Assembly: GCA_017523925.1 (NCBI GenBank)
Contig: JAFWVQ010000029.1
Span: 1 to 35,013, forward strand
From: Clostridia bacterium
Lineage (GTDB): Bacteria; Bacillota; Clostridia; Christensenellales; CAG-138
Reading direction: 5' to 3'
DNA length: 35,013 nucleotides
The notes below the pieces were generated by a model. It was not told the DNA's origin. It saw nothing but the letters and a program-made list of their open reading frames with translations, and searched no databases. Position numbers and translations under genes: made by a program. This document shows, piece by piece, positions 34,396 to 35,013 of this stretch (the first letter of the stretch is position 1; each line of letters begins with the position of its first letter).

Positions 34396-34662
34396 TTAAA
34401 TGAATTCATCTTCGTTAAGCACCCTGCCGCCAAGGCTTTCCCGAAAAGGATAGCCCGTTGGTGAGAATCTGTAAACGATAACGGAGTCCTCGCCTGAGCG
34501 AACGGCCGAACAGAGCTTTGCTTTAAGAATGCCGAGCTTTTTTTCGCTTATCTCGCCTTCATAGACAGATTTTTGGATGCGACGGAGATAGGCTTCACAC
34601 AGCTTCCGAGCACGGTTGCCCGCGCTTGGCGATGATATGTCATAAGAAACTACAACGAACAT
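34396..34662 (-). CDS. cas2: Cas2 adaptation endonuclease
   Basis: The product has 88 residues from the ATG at 34662 (AGGTGA 5 bases upstream; GTG at 34671 is an alternative). The first strand FVVVSYDIS contains the conserved Asp. RKLCEAYLRRIQKSVYEGEI is the typical helix and second strand. Length is normal. Cas2 forms the spacer-acquisition complex with Cas1. It begins 6 bases after the cas1 stop and ends 10 bases before cas6, so the three genes form an operon on the minus strand. Confidence 0.92.
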   Translation of the reverse strand: MFVVVSYDISSPSAGNRARKLCEAYLRRIQKSVYEGEISEKKLGILKAKLCSAVRSGEDSVIVYRFSPTGYPFRESLGGRVLNEDEFI

Positions 34663-34667
34663 GCGCT

Positions 34668-34895
34668 TCACCTGACCTGTCTGAAGCTTCGGTGCTTCTT
34701 AAGCGCCTTTATATCCGCGCAGAGCGTTCGCACCTCGTCGCGGATGATCTCGGCGTAGCTTTTGTGCTCGTCTTTAACAGGTATGACCGATGCGAGTTTA
34801 TCCGTAAGCGCCGATATGAAAAGCCTCTTTCCGTCGTTTGTAAGATAAACGCCGCCGTTGGGTTCCCTGTAAAAATGCTCATGTACGGTAAAGTA
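34668..34895 (-). pseudogene. cas1: Cas1, C-terminal remnant only
   Basis: The frame in phase with a normal Cas1 end covers 75 codons: HFYREPNGGVYLTNDGKRLF, then DEHKSYAEIIRDEVRTLC and KALKKHRSFRQVR. This fits the last quarter of Cas1. An in-frame TGA lies at 34898-34896 and the sequence beyond it (34896-35013) shows no Cas1 similarity. No start or ribosome binding site precedes the remnant. The gene therefore appears truncated by rearrangement, or the contig is mis-joined near 34890. Conserved Cas1 metal-binding residues lie in the missing part, so this piece cannot be active. Confidence 0.7.
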
Positions 34896-34984
34896 TCACA
34901 AGAAAATTATGTCGAATTGACAGCCGCCTCCGCTATACCGAATAAGGAAATAAAGAGTCCTCAAATTTTGCGCTACTAAATGAA

Positions 34985-35012
34985 GACGAGCGGAAGTAAT
35001 CTCCCGCTCGTC
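34985..35012. terminator. Hairpin at window end
   Basis: GACGAGCGG (34985-34993) and CCGCTCGTC (35004-35012) form a perfect 9-bp stem around a 10-base loop. A plus-strand reading frame without Cas1 similarity ends at 34979, just before it (last codons KEIKSPQILRY). The hairpin could therefore terminate an unrelated plus-strand gene whose body was lost at the cas1 junction. The window stops before any T run could be seen. Confidence 0.45.
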
Positions 35013-35013
35013 A

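Overview
This window looks like the right-hand part of an integrative and conjugative element (ICE) of the Tn1549 / Clostridioides CTn type, followed by what is probably chromosomal DNA of the host. The host is most likely an uncultured gut Clostridia member (Bacillota). The reasons are the gene families (ParA/ParB, SpaA-like Cna-B surface protein, SNF2/methylase giant protein, MobC/VirD2-type relaxase, PcfB, VirD4, Maff2, PrgI, VirB4, NlpC/P60, sortase), strong AGGAGG-type ribosome binding sites and TTG/GTG starts. Base composition is roughly balanced. No integrase, tRNA, rRNA or CRISPR array was found.

Layout. 1-2016: end of parA, parB and small unknown genes. 2093-7986: a 1931-residue repetitive surface adhesin and a tiny membrane protein. 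8042-9938: four small ICE proteins, including a DUF3846 and a probable LPD28 protein. 9953-18877: a 2368-residue methylase/helicase, a DUF3991-Toprim primase-like protein and a YubB-like protein. 18889-19719: a cargo pocket with an acylphosphatase on the opposite strand and a DUF4406/DUF7768-like protein. 19720-22600: probable oriT, MobC, relaxase, PcfB and two very small overlapping genes. 22590-32439: the DNA-transfer channel (VirD4, Maff2, VirB6-like, PrgI/VirB3-like, VirB4, NlpC/P60 hydrolase, sortase). This run is interrupted at 25540-26930 by a self-contained cassette: a membrane protein, an XRE repressor and a DUF1273/SLOG protein, with its own operators and terminators. 32440-33050: gene-poor DNA that probably holds the decayed right end of the element. 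33055-34895, all minus strand: a membrane protein, then cas6, cas2 and only the C-terminal end of cas1.

How the parts work together. MobC and the relaxase would nick oriT and stay bound to the strand. VirD4, with PcfB, would hand the complex to the VirB4-powered channel. The NlpC/P60 protein would open the peptidoglycan, and the adhesin may promote contact with the recipient. The methylase/helicase, the Toprim protein and ParAB probably serve replication, maintenance and protection of the element.

The most unusual observation is a complete TnpV-family gene (10773-11123). It has its own ribosome binding site and is read in the +1 frame inside the giant methylase/helicase gene. The low-complexity linker of the large protein appears to be an out-of-frame reading of tnpV. 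Second is the operator-controlled XRE / DUF1273 cassette inserted between the virB6-like and prgI genes.
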